DNA of 64,000 nucleotides from Sarcomyxa edulis (lineage: Eukaryota; Basidiomycota; Agaricomycetes; Agaricales; Mycenaceae), in contig QUOL01000021.1 of NCBI GenBank assembly GCA_009761415.1, positions 490,179 to 554,178 on the forward strand, in the 5' to 3' direction. Made by a program: the position numbers and the translations under genes. Of this stretch, positions 31,035 to 43,128 are shown piece by piece. Position 1 is the stretch's first letter. The number at the start of each line of letters is the position of its first letter. The notes under the pieces are model-generated. The model did not search any database. It saw only the letters and a list, made by a program, of their open reading frames with translations, and had not been told where the DNA came from.

Positions 31035-32482
31035 ATGCTAGCCAAAGGTCGGGGCATGTTGGTACGAAGACTTGACCGCACATAACATCATTTTGACCTT
31101 GCAGAGACATCTTCGACGCAGGTGATACACTCAATAGGCGTTGTGAGTATCAGTATCTGGATTCTGACGCGAAGAATGTTGACGTTGTTGTAGATCGGCT
31201 GATTCGTCGTATTGGTTCCGGTACTTCTGGGACCGTATGGGAAACTTTCGATGCAGTCAAGAAATCTGCAGCTGCTGTCAAAGTATTCTACAAAGGAGAA
31301 CGAGGAGAACACATATGCCGACAGGCTATAGGTGTTTTGCATACGCTCGGTTCACGCTCCGAAGCAAGTATCAGGTGAGTATCACGTTGGAATATCCATA
31401 AGACCATCCGTGCTGAGACATCTGCACCAGTCTTATAGCCGCGTATTCAGACCGATTTGTTCACAATAGACATTGGTGTATGGTCTCAGAACTCTACGGA
31501 CCATCTCTGAGGACTTTGCTCGACGATATCGAACTTGCTCCGTTAGAAGCTCGTCAGATCAAGACCATAGCCTGGCAATTAGTCAGGGCTGTCGCGTGTG
31601 AGTTGCATTTCTTCTGTAAGAGAATTCGAGCCAATCGTTTTTCAGTCGTGCATCGTACTGGGATCATACACACGGACATAAAACCCGACAACATCGTCCT
31701 AGTATCTGGAGATAGAGTAACCGTCAGGGAAGTAGACTCTAGAGGTATCTTCAGGGACAAGGTCTTTGTCGTTCTTTTCTGCCGTCCCTACTCATGCACT
31801 GACCGTATCCCACTTATATCTCTCTGATTTAGGTCGTTCTACGAACGGTCGAGCTCAAATTAGTTGATTTCGACGATGCTGTTCTTTCGGGCCCAACTAG
31901 ACGATATTCTATCGGTACCAATAGATATCGTGCTCCAGAAGTAACGCTGAGTAAGTCACTGCATCTTTATCCGTGCAGCTACTCACATATTCCAATAGAA
32001 CTGGAATGGAACTCACCTGTTGATGCGTTTTCTGTCGGATGTGTACTTGCAGAACTGGTCAGCAGACACTCACTATTCACAGCCAGTTTCGACACGGCAG
32101 AAAGAATTGCTGCGATTGAAGTCGTCATCGGATATTTCCCTACCAACGTGATCCAAGCCGTACGGAAGGTGAACAAGAGATTATTCACAAAGGACTTACC
32201 TTCACGAGTGAAGTTTCCTTCCGATGCCCTAGGGAACGATGATCCGGAAGCATCAGAGGCGATAGCACGCGTAGCAAGTCTATCTCATTTCTCGGTAAAA
32301 GCTTCCCCATAACATGTTGGATTCTGCTGACGGTTCTACATCTACTTCTATAGACTGTGGTTCGACATCCGGAATTAAGCAATCTCGTTCGCCATCTCAT
32401 CAATATCGATCCGGACTATCGTCTACGTCTCGAAGACGCTGTGGCACACAATTATTTCTACGAGTTTCGGAAGGACGTGTAG
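31035..32482 (+). CDS. LAMMER/SRPK-like protein kinase with altered DFG
   Basis: Several short exons join in phase. The N-lobe reads RLIRRIGSGTSGTV (glycine loop) and AAVKVF (catalytic Lys). The exon from 31439 gives VSELYGPSL, then FVHRTGIIHTDIKPDN (catalytic loop HTD, as in SRPK/LAMMER kinases), IGTNRYRAPEV and ERIAAIEVVIGYFP, which echoes the EHLAMMER motif. The last exon ends RKDV at TAG. The magnesium-binding DFG is DFD, so the Gly is lost. Relatives phosphorylate SR splicing factors. The first exon (ATG at 31035, splicing inside GGCAT/GTTGG) is a guess; everything from GDTLNRR onward is better supported. The kinase may be active or a divergent pseudokinase. Confidence 0.7.
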
Positions 32483-32802
32483 AATTACAGTCTCAAAGTA
32501 CCTACAAAACGACGACGACGATACTGTATATTTGGACTTCCTATCCGGTGAGGCTTGGTCTAATGAGAGTGACCTATACAATTCTTTGGATTCTTAGCAA
32601 TACATGTTGGTATTACAATGAATCGTTTTGCCACTACACGCAATCATATCACTTAGAATAATTTGACCTTTGACTGCACTGAATCACGCGATGCCACGGG
32701 TTAATTTAGGACTGCTTTCGCACAAAAAAATTGCAATTGTTCATATGCCCTTCAATCTGATCTGATCTTAGTATATACTATAACGGTATGACCATTCCAT
32801 CC

Positions 32803-33717
32803 CTACTCTTTGTTGTGCTCGTCTTCCTTGTCCTCTCCCTCGTCGTGGCAAGACGGAGCCCTACGGAAGGCGATCTCGTAGTAGCCTTGCGACCTCGTCG
32901 AAGAACGTCCTGGGACGACAGTGGTAGGGGCCGGAGGAAGAGTGTTGGGAATGGACGTAGGGTTGAATAGGACAAGACATGTGTACTTGAAAGAAGTCCA
33001 CATGTCCATCTTTCCCCAGGCAAATGGAGCGGCAATCCACATATCACCAGTTCCTTCAGTGTTCCTAGCCTTCAACTGGAATATCAACCATTCTTTCTCC
33101 CAGGATACTACCCTCCCAACAATACCCTCGATGGCTACATCAAGGTCAGAAAACCTGACTTGCATGCCATTTTGGAGAAGCAAGTCGTTCAGATCAAAGG
33201 TTGGTTTGCGTTTGAGAAGCCATAGTGACCCATCTGAATACCCTCGTCCACGGTAGATTGTTGCAGAAATGTTGACAATACAGTGATTGAGGCGGTAAGG
33301 TATAATTGGGAGAGAAGGATAGGGATTCCTGACGATCTCATGGGGGGGTGGATTGAGATGGTCGGTCACAGAACTGATGCGGTAGGGTGTGGCTGAAATG
33401 GAAGAATGGGTATCCATGATGGTTCCGCGGGAAGGAGGACCATGGTGGTTGGTCAAAGAAGTCACCGACTTGCTGTTCACATCCTGAGGTGATGCAATCC
33501 ACTCTGGCTGCAGTGGAGCAAAGATGTCCTCAGTGAACATGTTGTCTTGATGTGCCTTTGCACCAAGGAATATGTTGGTTGTAATGGACGCATCCTTTGG
33601 CGCACAGGCATTCAAGGCAATATTGTTGGGTATGACGGAGCGTGTAGGGGAGTGAGGGGGTAGAGGGGGATGACAAAGAGGAGAGGAAGGGAACGTTAGA
33701 TTTAGATATTGTTTCAT
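32803..33717 (-). CDS. Hypothetical ~304-residue protein
   Basis: A single long frame. The true start is the ATG at 33717; the frame opens four codons earlier with TTG. The first ~140 residues are Pro/Ser/Thr-rich and probably disordered. The middle (SDGSLWLLKRKPTFDLNDLLLQ, then VRFSDLDVAIEGIVGRVV and WLIFQLKAR) looks folded, with alternating beta-like segments. The C-terminus ends in acidic, charged residues. There is no signal peptide or membrane helix. I do not recognise the family. Neighbours give no functional hint; it lies convergent to the LAMMER-like kinase. Confidence 0.55.
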   Translation of the reverse strand: MKQYLNLTFPSSPLCHPPLPPHSPTRSVIPNNIALNACAPKDASITTNIFLGAKAHQDNMFTEDIFAPLQPEWIASPQDVNSKSVTSLTNHHGPPSRGTIMDTHSSISATPYRISSVTDHLNPPPHEIVRNPYPSLPIIPYRLNHCIVNISATIYRGRGYSDGSLWLLKRKPTFDLNDLLLQNGMQVRFSDLDVAIEGIVGRVVSWEKEWLIFQLKARNTEGTGDMWIAAPFAWGKMDMWTSFKYTCLVLFNPTSIPNTLPPAPTTVVPGRSSTRSQGYYEIAFRRAPSCHDEGEDKEDEHNKE

Positions 33718-34565
33718 ATAATGAGTCAAAAATGAGAGAGCTTTTTTGTGGATGGATTTTTTACGACCTTGTGGGAGTGGAGTGTATTGAGAGGTTAGTC
33801 ACGGTTTCTCCTTCCTCTATGTTCGGACAGAATTTACGTACTTTCCCATTTCGGGAGAAACTATACAGTTCAGGAGACCGGTGCTTTTACGCTTATTTCT
33901 ATTGGAGTCTGGAGCACACCTGGACTGTATATTATTATACACATAGACTGTACTCAACGTGTTGTCCAGCATAAGATATATTCCCCGATTTATCTGATGA
34001 GATTTCATCGAACCGCGCTGAAGCGCGTCAGACGTATTTGAATCACGTGTAAGGTTATAAGTATCTCACGTGCACCTATTGTTCGCGTTTTGTCGAAATT
34101 ATTCTCAAAATGCTTCATTTGGGTATTGACGTAGACGTGAATATGCTGTCAAAGAACACCTGCATCCAGATTGGGTTACGGTTGGGTTACGGTCACATCA
34201 GAGACAAGGAAGAAAGACATCACTTACTTCTCTACTCTACTTTGAGTACCTATTGATAGGTAATTTCACATGGAGGTGAGATAGTGAGAACAGAACGACT
34301 ATCTATTTGCGACGGCATAAAGACTCAGAGGAAATATCTGAGAATGTTGTCATTCTTACCGATGCTGTGGTGCTGTTTGTCAAAACCATCTTCGGCAAAA
34401 CTCGGCAATATCCACGTCAAGGGTTTCAGAAATTGGACTATCTCGCGTACAAATAACGTGGTCATGTCCCTCGATCTCAACATAATGCGTCCATGCACCG
34501 TAACCCAGTCTGATCACCCTACAGTTTCCCAAGAACAATCGAACAGAGATGGCTGTACAAAGGAC
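33718..34565. other. Non-coding stretch
   Basis: I see no gene. A small GCGC-TGAA-GCGC inverted repeat lies near 34016, and a GGTTACGGTTGGGTTACGG repeat near 34175. A 118-residue plus-strand frame starting at 34284 lacks family resemblance. Confidence 0.35.
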
Positions 34566-35592
34566 TCAAGACTGAAGACGTGCTCGCTTGCTGCAGTCTG
34601 CGTGTTGCGATCCGACTATAATACACAAGGTCAGTATTGAACGACTGCAGACCCCAGTATCGAGAAGTCTCACATTTTCAAAGCCAAACTCCACACAGTC
34701 AAATCCAAGCCCATTTTCAGCAAACGATTGGAATCTCGGAAGCTCGATGGTCTGCTTCCCATCCTCTGCTGCCGTGCCTGTGTCTGAAAGCCCGTGTAGC
34801 TCGACGGATCCCTGAACGGATCCACGTAACATGTTGAGGAAGTCTATATCAGCGCTTGTCAACAACATGTTGTTGGTGGTCATATAGCCATTGTCCAGGC
34901 CAACGTCTTGACTGCTTAGGGCTCCGGTACTGATACAGCATTTTGATCATCGGTAAGTCAGATTCCTCGAATCAAAAGCTACTTACCTGGTGGTACCCAT
35001 TTCTGGCAGGACTGCCGTATTCAGAGAGCCGAGATTCACATCCACGGCTGTCTCTTCTCGTCCGCTTCCGTCCTTGCCAATGGGCATATACGCAGAGGGC
35101 GCTATGAGGGAGCTGCTGGTGTTACATGAGGGTCTGCGATAAACCTTGTCTTGTTGAGGCTTGCCCCCCCGAGAAAGACCCGTAGGAAAGCGTTTACTTT
35201 CGCACTGCGTAAAGAACGAGTTATGCAGAGCAACACCTACTGACAAAACAAGACGCGTACCCTTCTTCCCAAGCGCTGACACCTATGGCAAACAGGAGTA
35301 CCTTCATCGCACTGTAGGATTCGTATTCTGTCAGGTGAGAGTATTGTAAGTATCATTGGTGGACTGACTGTCTCCCGAGTCAAATAGCACGTATAGCAAG
35401 CATGAGTCGGGCCATCAAGAATAGTACTATTACGCATCCGGCGCAACGCCTCGTATTTATCGATGGACCCATTATTAGGAGCACTAGAGCGTATCAGGGG
35501 ATACCCACTAGACCTGTTTGTCGTCGAAGGCGTCAGCAGGGAAAATACCACCGAATTGGTAGGCCTACTCACATTGCACGATCGTCAGGCAT
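34566..35592 (-). CDS. Small Zn2Cys6 binuclear-cluster protein
   Basis: Five exons (35592-35573, 35513-35369, 35311-35261, 35204-34987, 34929-34566) join in phase to 265 residues. The cluster is spelled across two introns: CYTC, then C (in CDEGTPVC), then CHRC, then the Cys of RRC. The spacing is exactly C-x2-C-x6-C-x6-C-x2-C-x6-C. Such proteins are fungal DNA-binding regulators. Unusually, the loop between Cys2 and Cys3 reads YLTRET and lacks the two or three basic residues that normally contact DNA. The protein also lacks the long fungal-specific transcription-factor domain, so it is much shorter than usual. It may bind DNA weakly or act as a truncated competitor. Confidence 0.7.
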
Positions 35593-36951
35593 CTAACAAT
35601 TGAGAGAGGCAATGTCTGCACGTTCCCTAAAATACTTCAATAAATTGGTATTTGTTCAACTTTATCTTCTCAAAGATCCGTCGACTGCCTGTACTAAGAC
35701 ATTGTGCTCATGATACAGACATGCGGCAACATCATGCACGACTATCGCCCCATGTTCTCCCGATACGAGCACGAGTTTCAGGCTACCCTCCACGATGCTA
35801 CATTCATGGCGAGCTCAAACGTTCATGTCTTCTCAGGATCCGAAACATTGTCAGAAATACCAATGCGTTCCCGTTGGCAGATCACCAGACGTATCAGACG
35901 GTGACGCGAATGACACGTCTATATGGTTGTTTGGATGACTGACGGAAGAATGTTACGGTTCAACGACGACGAGCAAACATCGTATCAACATCGCCTTCGT
36001 CGATATCATATCCTATATAAAATGAGTACGTCGATCCTTTCGTCATCTCTTTCTCATCTAACAAAAGGCATCAGCGCTGTCTAGATGTTCAAAGAACTAT
36101 CTGAGTTCCGGACTAATTTCAAAAAAGAAGATGGGTGCGTTGCGTCTACCGTTTCATTGGCGTTTCATTTAACAAGCGTTAATATTGGACGCTCTGGCGT
36201 AGCATTACAAATTCCATTTCCTATTCGACCTCTTATCAGGAGATACTCGAATGGCCTGATGCAGTGAGTTGTCATATCCACCAAGCTTCCATCGCTGTAT
36301 CGAGTTGATGAGCATCTTTTGGCAGATGGAGTTCTGGATGTTAATAAAATCGACGAGATCTGGTCTACATTTAGAAAATACACCCAGCGTTTCTGTTCTT
36401 CGCTTGGGCATCGCTGCCAAGGTCCCAATATGTACATCAACGACTACCAACAGCTCCGTCATCCGTACACTTACCGAGAGAGACATGGTCTCGGATATGC
36501 GCGCAGCTCTACTTGAGTCTATAGGTAGTCTGGAGATTCAAGGCCGAGGGCGCATGCATTTACACGATATATCATTTGTTTTCTAGAAATAAAGATGTAT
36601 CTTCTCGTTTACATGACACTCATGTGGATTAACTAGCAACTTCGAAAATCGACAAAAATAATTTCTAATCACTTCATGTCCTTGATTTATTTTCCTACTG
36701 AGAAGTGTGATACCAGTGGAGATAACTGTTCATATGGTCGATCACGTTTGATTTTCTCGTCGCCAATGCAACTGGTTGTTTGTCAAGAGGATTATGTTGT
36801 AACACGTACCATTACTACCACTGCTACCAACACTGCCACTACCCGAAGTTTTCGGCCTCGACGACGACGAAAATCCACAACGACCAGAGCTCGAAAGTAT
36901 ATTGTGGAAATCTTCTGTCAATTGCATCCACAGTTGGGTGCTACGCGGACT
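35593..36951. other. Unassigned stretch before family A copy 1
   Basis: No gene is confidently seen over ~1.35 kb. The block at 36300-36516 (DEHLLADGVLDVNKIDEIWSTFRKY) after an AG acceptor looks protein-like and may be an exon of a gene I cannot assemble. The reading frame from 36676 into the next gene is Thr/Arg-rich and probably not coding before the ATG at 36952. Confidence 0.3.
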
Positions 36952-37939
36952 ATGGAGACCAATACCGTCGCCATCGAGTCTACTTTCAGTCCTATCCTTC
37001 CTTCGAAATTCGAGCGGACCCTTGTAGAAGGGGGCCACAATCTAATCGAACAATTCTTCAATAGTTGGTCTACAGATTTGATTCTGTATATTTCCCGCGC
37101 TAGTTTCGTCATGACTAGTACTATCAGAGGCTACATGATTCGCAGATGGGATCATCGGAAACTGCTATCAAAATGGGTACTTGACGTGGACCGATTACTG
37201 GCAATCATGGACCTCACAGACTCCTTCATATGCGGACCAGCCGTAGCAGATTTCTTCGATTTTGGAAGTACTACTTGCAATAATCTCGATGTATGCGTCA
37301 CCAGCACCGGGTTTGCCGCCATAACAGAGATTCTGGGTTTGGAGAGGTACAGACATGGGTTTCGAGAACTATTCGCTTCGTCGTTCAGCCCGATGATAGA
37401 AGAGAAGGTTTTCACGTTCAGGTTCTATAGAGAGCGCAACGCGGGATGTTCCATTGCCGTTCATCTTGTGAGGGGAAATCCCCTAGATTTTATCGTTCGC
37501 TGCAGTACAAGTGCGTTTGGTTCCTTCATTTCATACCAATGTCCACTGTGTTTAGCGATCATTACCATATCTTCTAGCAAATACGATGAACTTCATCACC
37601 TCTACACGAGCAATCTCCGTCTTCCCTCGCAGTTCGTTTGTCCACCGTAAATATGCCACGAGCGCGCAACGTACATTTGATACTACATCCGCCCATGATA
37701 TCGTACCTGTAGTGCGCAACACGAATCACTACATGGAACTCAACCACGTCGAAAAATACGGGATGAGAGAACTGAAGGAAAACCGCAGGGCCGGAGATCG
37801 TTTGTCTTGGGTCATACCGTTTACGCTTTCGAGCGGACTGCCGTATTGTGAGCAGAATCACGCATCCTATACAAGCACCGAGGTTGAAACTTTTATTACC
37901 AGCTACAACAGAGCCCATAGGTCCTTCGTTATTGGTTGA
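36952..37939 (+). CDS. Family A nucleotidyltransferase-like protein, copy 1 (degenerate site)
   Basis: Two exons (to 37510, and 37578-37939) give ~306 residues from the preferred ATG (METNTVAIES), where the other copies also begin. The region SFICGPAVADFFDFGSTTC followed by NLDVCV corresponds to the GS ... D-x-D signature of pol-beta-type nucleotidyltransferases. The Ser is Pro and the first Asp is Asn, so metal-dependent transfer is unlikely. The second exon begins NTMNFITSTRAISVFP, the same intron position and text as in the other three copies. No signal peptide is seen. The function is unknown; the nucleotidyltransferase link rests on the motif in copy 3. Confidence 0.6.
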
Positions 37940-38195
37940 CGATACATTATCCGTGGTTGTGGATTCTTTTCTACCAGCATAGCAGGATATCAGCTCCTCA
38001 TCACTCGCAGTCTCATGCATCCTCTGCCTGGACATGTCCACGACATCGTATCTAATGAAATTTCTCGACGATCGACGCTTCGGTTGATTATCACCTTCAA
38101 ATATACTACTTGCTCACTCAATAATATGCAAAAATTGAAATACTCGTATTATTATGAGCCCATTAATTTTACCGCCACCACCTCGAATAGTAGGT

Positions 38196-41174
38196 CTAGT
38201 CTGCGGTCCTGAGGTAATGCATTCCAGTCTTGAGACCCCTTTTCCAACCATGGAAATGCATATCGCTCTGAACACGGCAAAAATTGAGAAGAACGGACTT
38301 TGACTTGAACTGTTGGAACTTACTAGCTGGTCCAGAGTAGGCGACTCGAGATACAGGGACATACTTTGACTCTGACATATAAAAGGTGCTCGATCGATGG
38401 CGAGGTCCACGAGGACCTTCGGATTTATCTCCCAAACTGTCTGGAAGTTGTTCTTCACCGTCTGAGGTATGTCTTCGATATCCTGGACTGAACCTAGAGT
38501 TGTCGTTGAACAACAAGAAGGAAATTGGGTTGAATATACATTTAAGACTGACCTCCTTGTTCCAGTATCTTCTGTCTCATCAGATCGTTCCATATACCAA
38601 GATTTGAGAGAGTAGAAACAAGCTTGGGAGATATTACGTCGATATCTGTTGATGACACCGTGTGGGCATGCAGATTACTACAGAAATTGAGTATCAGACG
38701 GTGGTAAAACAAGAGGGATCACGATGACACAAACCTGGTTGGAGGATCAACAGATTTACTGAACCCGAAAATTTGGCTGGTATCAGATGTAGGCATAGAT
38801 GCGATCAGCACCGAATTGCGAAGTCCATGTCGATTGATGTTGGCCCTGAGCGTATCCCAATCCCAGCGCTTACTAGGGTCGACTTTCCACATATCGAACT
38901 GGAGGATACCTTGTGAGCCTGCAGAACCAGCCCACGTATCGTAGCAACCCTCCTGGGCAGCCAATTCACAACTGCATTCTAGTGCTGCGTGATATATCGT
39001 CTCGAAGATAGCGATGTTGAACCGTTTGGCTTCTTCGGAATCATAAGGTGTCGACAGGGCAGCCAAGGTATCGGAAAGACCTTGTATACCTATCCCGATA
39101 GGACGATGGCGCATGTCGGATAATTTTGCTTGGACTACAGGATAGTGATTTGAATCGATAATACGGTTGAGATTGAGGGTGACCACCTTTACTATTCTGT
39201 GTAAATCATTGAGGCTGAATCGTCCTCGAGAGTTGACGAAAGTAGGCAACCCGATAGACGCAAAATTACAGGCAGCGGTCTCTGTTCTGGAGGAGAACTG
39301 CGTGATTCCGGCCCAGGGATCAGAGCACCCGATCATACCAATGTGTCCTTGGGGATTTTTCGCTATAGTTCACCCAATCAGAATATCGACACACAGATAA
39401 GACTTGACCACTTACTATTAACCGCATCTTTATACATCATGAAAGGACCTCCGGTCTCGATCTGACTCTCGAGGATAGCATTCCATAAAACTCTTGCCGG
39501 CAGTACCTGTGTCGCCAGGCCCTTTGATTCCAATTCTTGATATGCTTCGTTGAATTCATCACCGAAAGTAGCGGACAACACGTGGCCGTCTCCGGGACAG
39601 AATAACGACCACGGAAGGTTGTTCTCGACCCGATGCATACTTTGGCCTAAACTCAGAGTCATACGATCCATAAACAAACAGTTACGCACAAGAGGTCAGG
39701 GATCCATAAACCATAGAGCAGATTGCGTGCTCGAAGTTCATCTATTCCTCCGGTTTTTTTGAGCTCCACAAAAGACATTATATCGGCGTGCCAAGGCTCG
39801 AGGTATACTGTTACTGGTCTTGACGATCGTCTATCGACACCTTGAGCTGCGTATGCATCGATGACTTTGAGGATCGGGAGTATCCCACCGGATACTCCCC
39901 CACAAGGAACGACGGAACTGCAATAGAGATAAGATCAATAATAGGTCATCGAGCTTGTGTTGATCACGAACCCAGTTGCATATACACCATTCACATTCAA
40001 GCCTACGCCACTTGCGTGTTGACTGGCAGCAGTGAAGGAACCGAGAGATTGGAATACATCTTCAACGTTGTCGGTTACGAGAGGCATCAAAAAGCACGAG
40101 CTCAACTGCGCCTTGGGAGTCCCCGCGTAAAACAAAGTTGGCGATGCGGGTATGAAGCGTTTAGTAGATATCAGGTGGTAGGCCTCTTTGACCTTGTCTA
40201 GATCGGTACCATGTATAGCAACAGCCACACGCATGAACATGAATTGTGGTCGTTCTACGACGAGGCCCCTGAAGCGTAGTAGATATCTCCGTTCGAGACA
40301 TTTAATCGAAAAGCTACGAGAAGGATGATGGTGAGTAGAGAGGAAAACCATATACTGAGAGGTCGCAAACAAAAGACTGACTAGTCGAGATCCGAGTCTC
40401 TACCATGAACAATCTCACCGTCGAGATCAGATGCGTTCGCAGCTACTGCACGGACAAAGTCGACGTCAAATACATCCGGATCGTAATCTGAGAGGGGATT
40501 GATCCAGTAAAAGAAGAGAGTTCAGAATCGTGTGCATACCTGAAAGCCTGCTGTATTCTGCTACATACACTGAGAACCGAGGACAAGTAGATTTATATAA
40601 GCAGGTAACCGCTATACGTCCAGCAAGGCGAGCATAGTCCGGATGGTTGACCGACATTTGGGCCGCAACTTCAGCCGTCAAACCCTAATGAAACATTGGT
40701 TCTACATCAACGAACACTTTTCAGAAACAAGTCTGAGCTCTTACATCCAGTGACACAGTAGAAATTCCATCATTCATAGAAAGATACACAGCGTCGCATA
40801 CCCTACAACAGATTGGGAGTCAGAACACGAGATTTGAAGGTCATAAAAATACCATTGCGGGTTTATGAGCTCTCGATCGAGTTCGTAGCATTGCTGTATG
40901 CACCATTTTCAGAAATATAGCCAATCTCAAAACCATAGTGGCTATACCTGTTGGATACGAGACAACAACTTCGAGAAGATCAGCCCCAATCACAATATTT
41001 TATATGAAGACGCACCTTGTCTGGATGAAATGTTTCAATACGACTTGAAACTGCAATCAACATGGTGATACGATTCGTGGAGTGTCAATTGGCTTACCTG
41101 TCTGTCCAGGTTTGAGTCAGCACTTTACTAGACATCGTTCAGATTGGGTCCTTACCTCGTTTAACCACATACAT
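38196..41174 (-). CDS. Ribonucleotide reductase large-subunit paralogue lacking the active site
   Basis: About fifteen short exons assemble to roughly 760 residues, starting MYVVKR at 41174 and ending MHYLRTAD at 38196. The fold is preserved: ATP-cone region (FHPDK ... LLSRI), VVERPQFMFMRVAV, RFIPASPTLFYAGTPKAQLSSC, YLEPWHADI, LWNAILESQIETGGPFMMYKDA, ACNFAS, GIGIQGLSD and FHGWKRGLKTGM. But the radical site Asn-Leu-Cys-Thr-Glu reads Asp-Pro-Trp-Ala-Gly (39307-39324), in an ungapped alignment through the following Cys-Asn. The first Tyr of the radical-relay YY pair is His. The ~120-residue C-terminal tail with its CxxC reductant pair is missing. It therefore cannot reduce ribonucleotides by the known mechanism; a regulatory or decoy role is possible. 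Confidence 0.85.
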
Positions 41175-41598
41175 TGGGCACAGGAGTAAACTGAATGCGG
41201 ATGTTCAAGTTAAGAAAAAAGTTACGATTTGTCTAGTTCGCACCATAGCGCTTATATCAGTCCTCCGTCGTGTAGCCATAGGAGCAGATCAATGTTGGCG
41301 AGTATAGCGAGGAAAGGATCATCGTGGAACCAGCCCACAAGAGCATGGACAGAAACGGATGCACATGGCTGAATGGTGGCTGACAAATAGCCGCAGGCCC
41401 GTCGATCACAATCCGTCGAGAATTAGTAAAGGACGACTCTATCGAAATTGCTCTGTACTATAAAACTACTATATACATCGTTTGATATGGACAGATCAGA
41501 ATACTTGGTCCGACGCAGCAGAAAACATTCGGTAAGAGTACCATCCTTCTCTACTTCTGCTCGAGTCAAATTACTGATGACTCTGCCCGCTAGCCCAG

Positions 41599-42834
41599 AT
41601 GAAACCGTTCAACCGTCAACCTCCAGGCCTCTCTCTTTTCGAGCTTGCATTGGGACGAGGAGGCCAACATTTCCTCATCGAAGTCTTGAATCGTTGGCCT
41701 CCTGATCTCGTATTCAGGTTGTACACCTTGAACTATAACATGCACCATTTCGTGCGATTCTACGTCAGACGAGCATGGGACCCTCAGAAAATGCTGTTTC
41801 GATGGTTCGACAATCCCGAAGGCCTTCTTTCTACACTCAAGGTTACGAACGCGATAGTATGCGGACCCGTTGCATTGAAATACTTTGATAGGAACCACGC
41901 ACTCACGAAGAACATCGACATTTGTGTGAGGTTAGACGGCATCAGAGAGCTAGGGCGGTTTCTGATCGGCGAAAAGTATACATTCTGTCCTGCCGCTGGA
42001 GACCCTAAACACTTTGACACCACAATACTCCTTCAATCTGGTAGGAAGAGGATTCCTATGAACAAAGGCACAACGTGGCACACGTGGAAGGCAGATCCCT
42101 ATATACGCCGTTTCGATTTCATCAGATGCGCTCCGCTGCTGGATGGAGAGACGGATACTATGACCGTCGCTATTCATCTTGTGACATGGGAGCCTTTGAG
42201 ATTCATCCTCTGTATGGAATCGAGTGAGTTGGTATTTTCAACTTCGCTCTGTACTAAATGCTTATATACATATTGTCTGTCTGACAGCCGCTCTAGTCAA
42301 TGTGCTGACTGGAGAATATGCCATCTCCGTCTTTCCTCGTCATACGTTTCTCTTCAGAGTTACTATACAGTCGACTCAATCTCATGCAATGACAGACAAA
42401 GTGTCAGCTTCATGGCTCGCTGCATACTCTGTCGATGGTTTCCAACGTATTCAAGGAGGACACGGTATAATTGATACTCTGACGACAGGGCGGAGATACT
42501 ACGGCGACAGCATATGTTGGGTGGTTCCTTTCGAGCGATTCAACAAAGGTACGTCTCAAGTCAACAATTACTACGCAAGGTTCGTTTCAGTGACACTACT
42601 TTGACTTAATTCGTTCCAGCTTATGGAGTGATTTGTAAAGTTGTACGCGGACCAGCCTTTGAGATCTTGGACTGGACAACTAAAACCCCGCGAGAAGGGG
42701 CGTATCTAAGGATTGCTGATCCGTTTGTATGGAGGTAAGCCGATGGGACATCGCTCAGATGACATTTGGCTCATTCCTACTGTCGCAGCTCCTGGGCCTT
42801 TGCGAGGGGATATTTACCGAGTCTTCAGTTATGA
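41599..42834 (+). CDS. Family A nucleotidyltransferase-like protein, copy 2 (degenerate site)
   Basis: Four exons (41599-42223, 42288-42548, 42620-42734, 42789-42834) join in phase to 348 residues, the most complete copy here. It reads GGQHFLIEVLNRWPPDL, then a block with FYVRRAWDPQKMLFRWF, then AIVCGPVALKYFDRN followed by NIDICV. The GS of the nucleotidyltransferase motif is GP and the first metal Asp is Asn. After the conserved phase-1 intron comes TALVNVLTGEYAISVFP. The last two exons add a beta-rich tail ending RIADPFVWR and SLQL. A 5' UTR intron (41535-41593) is possible. Function is unknown. Confidence 0.7.
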
Positions 42835-43128
42835 AACAGTGTACGATCATTTGAAATGCCTTACTTGCTAGCGAACATTCCATCGAACCATATATCTAAA
42901 ACAAACAGAAGTGAGATCCTCGTAAACGTCTTGAAATTGGCCATCAGACGCAACACGAGATACTTGAGACATCTCGGTAACAGATGAGATCTCAGCTTCG
43001 AAACATTTCGTGTTCTCATTGTGACTTATATCTAACAGGATTCAACAAACCACGAGATAAGATACAGTCTCGACAGTCCATATATCTCATTCATCTCTCT
43101 CACAGGGCGTTCACATCTCTTCCCTCCG
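42835..43128. other. Spacer between family A copy 2 and family B
   Basis: Short intergenic DNA with pyrimidine-rich text (TCATTCATCTCTCTCACAG) just before the next ATG. No other feature is seen. Confidence 0.3.
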
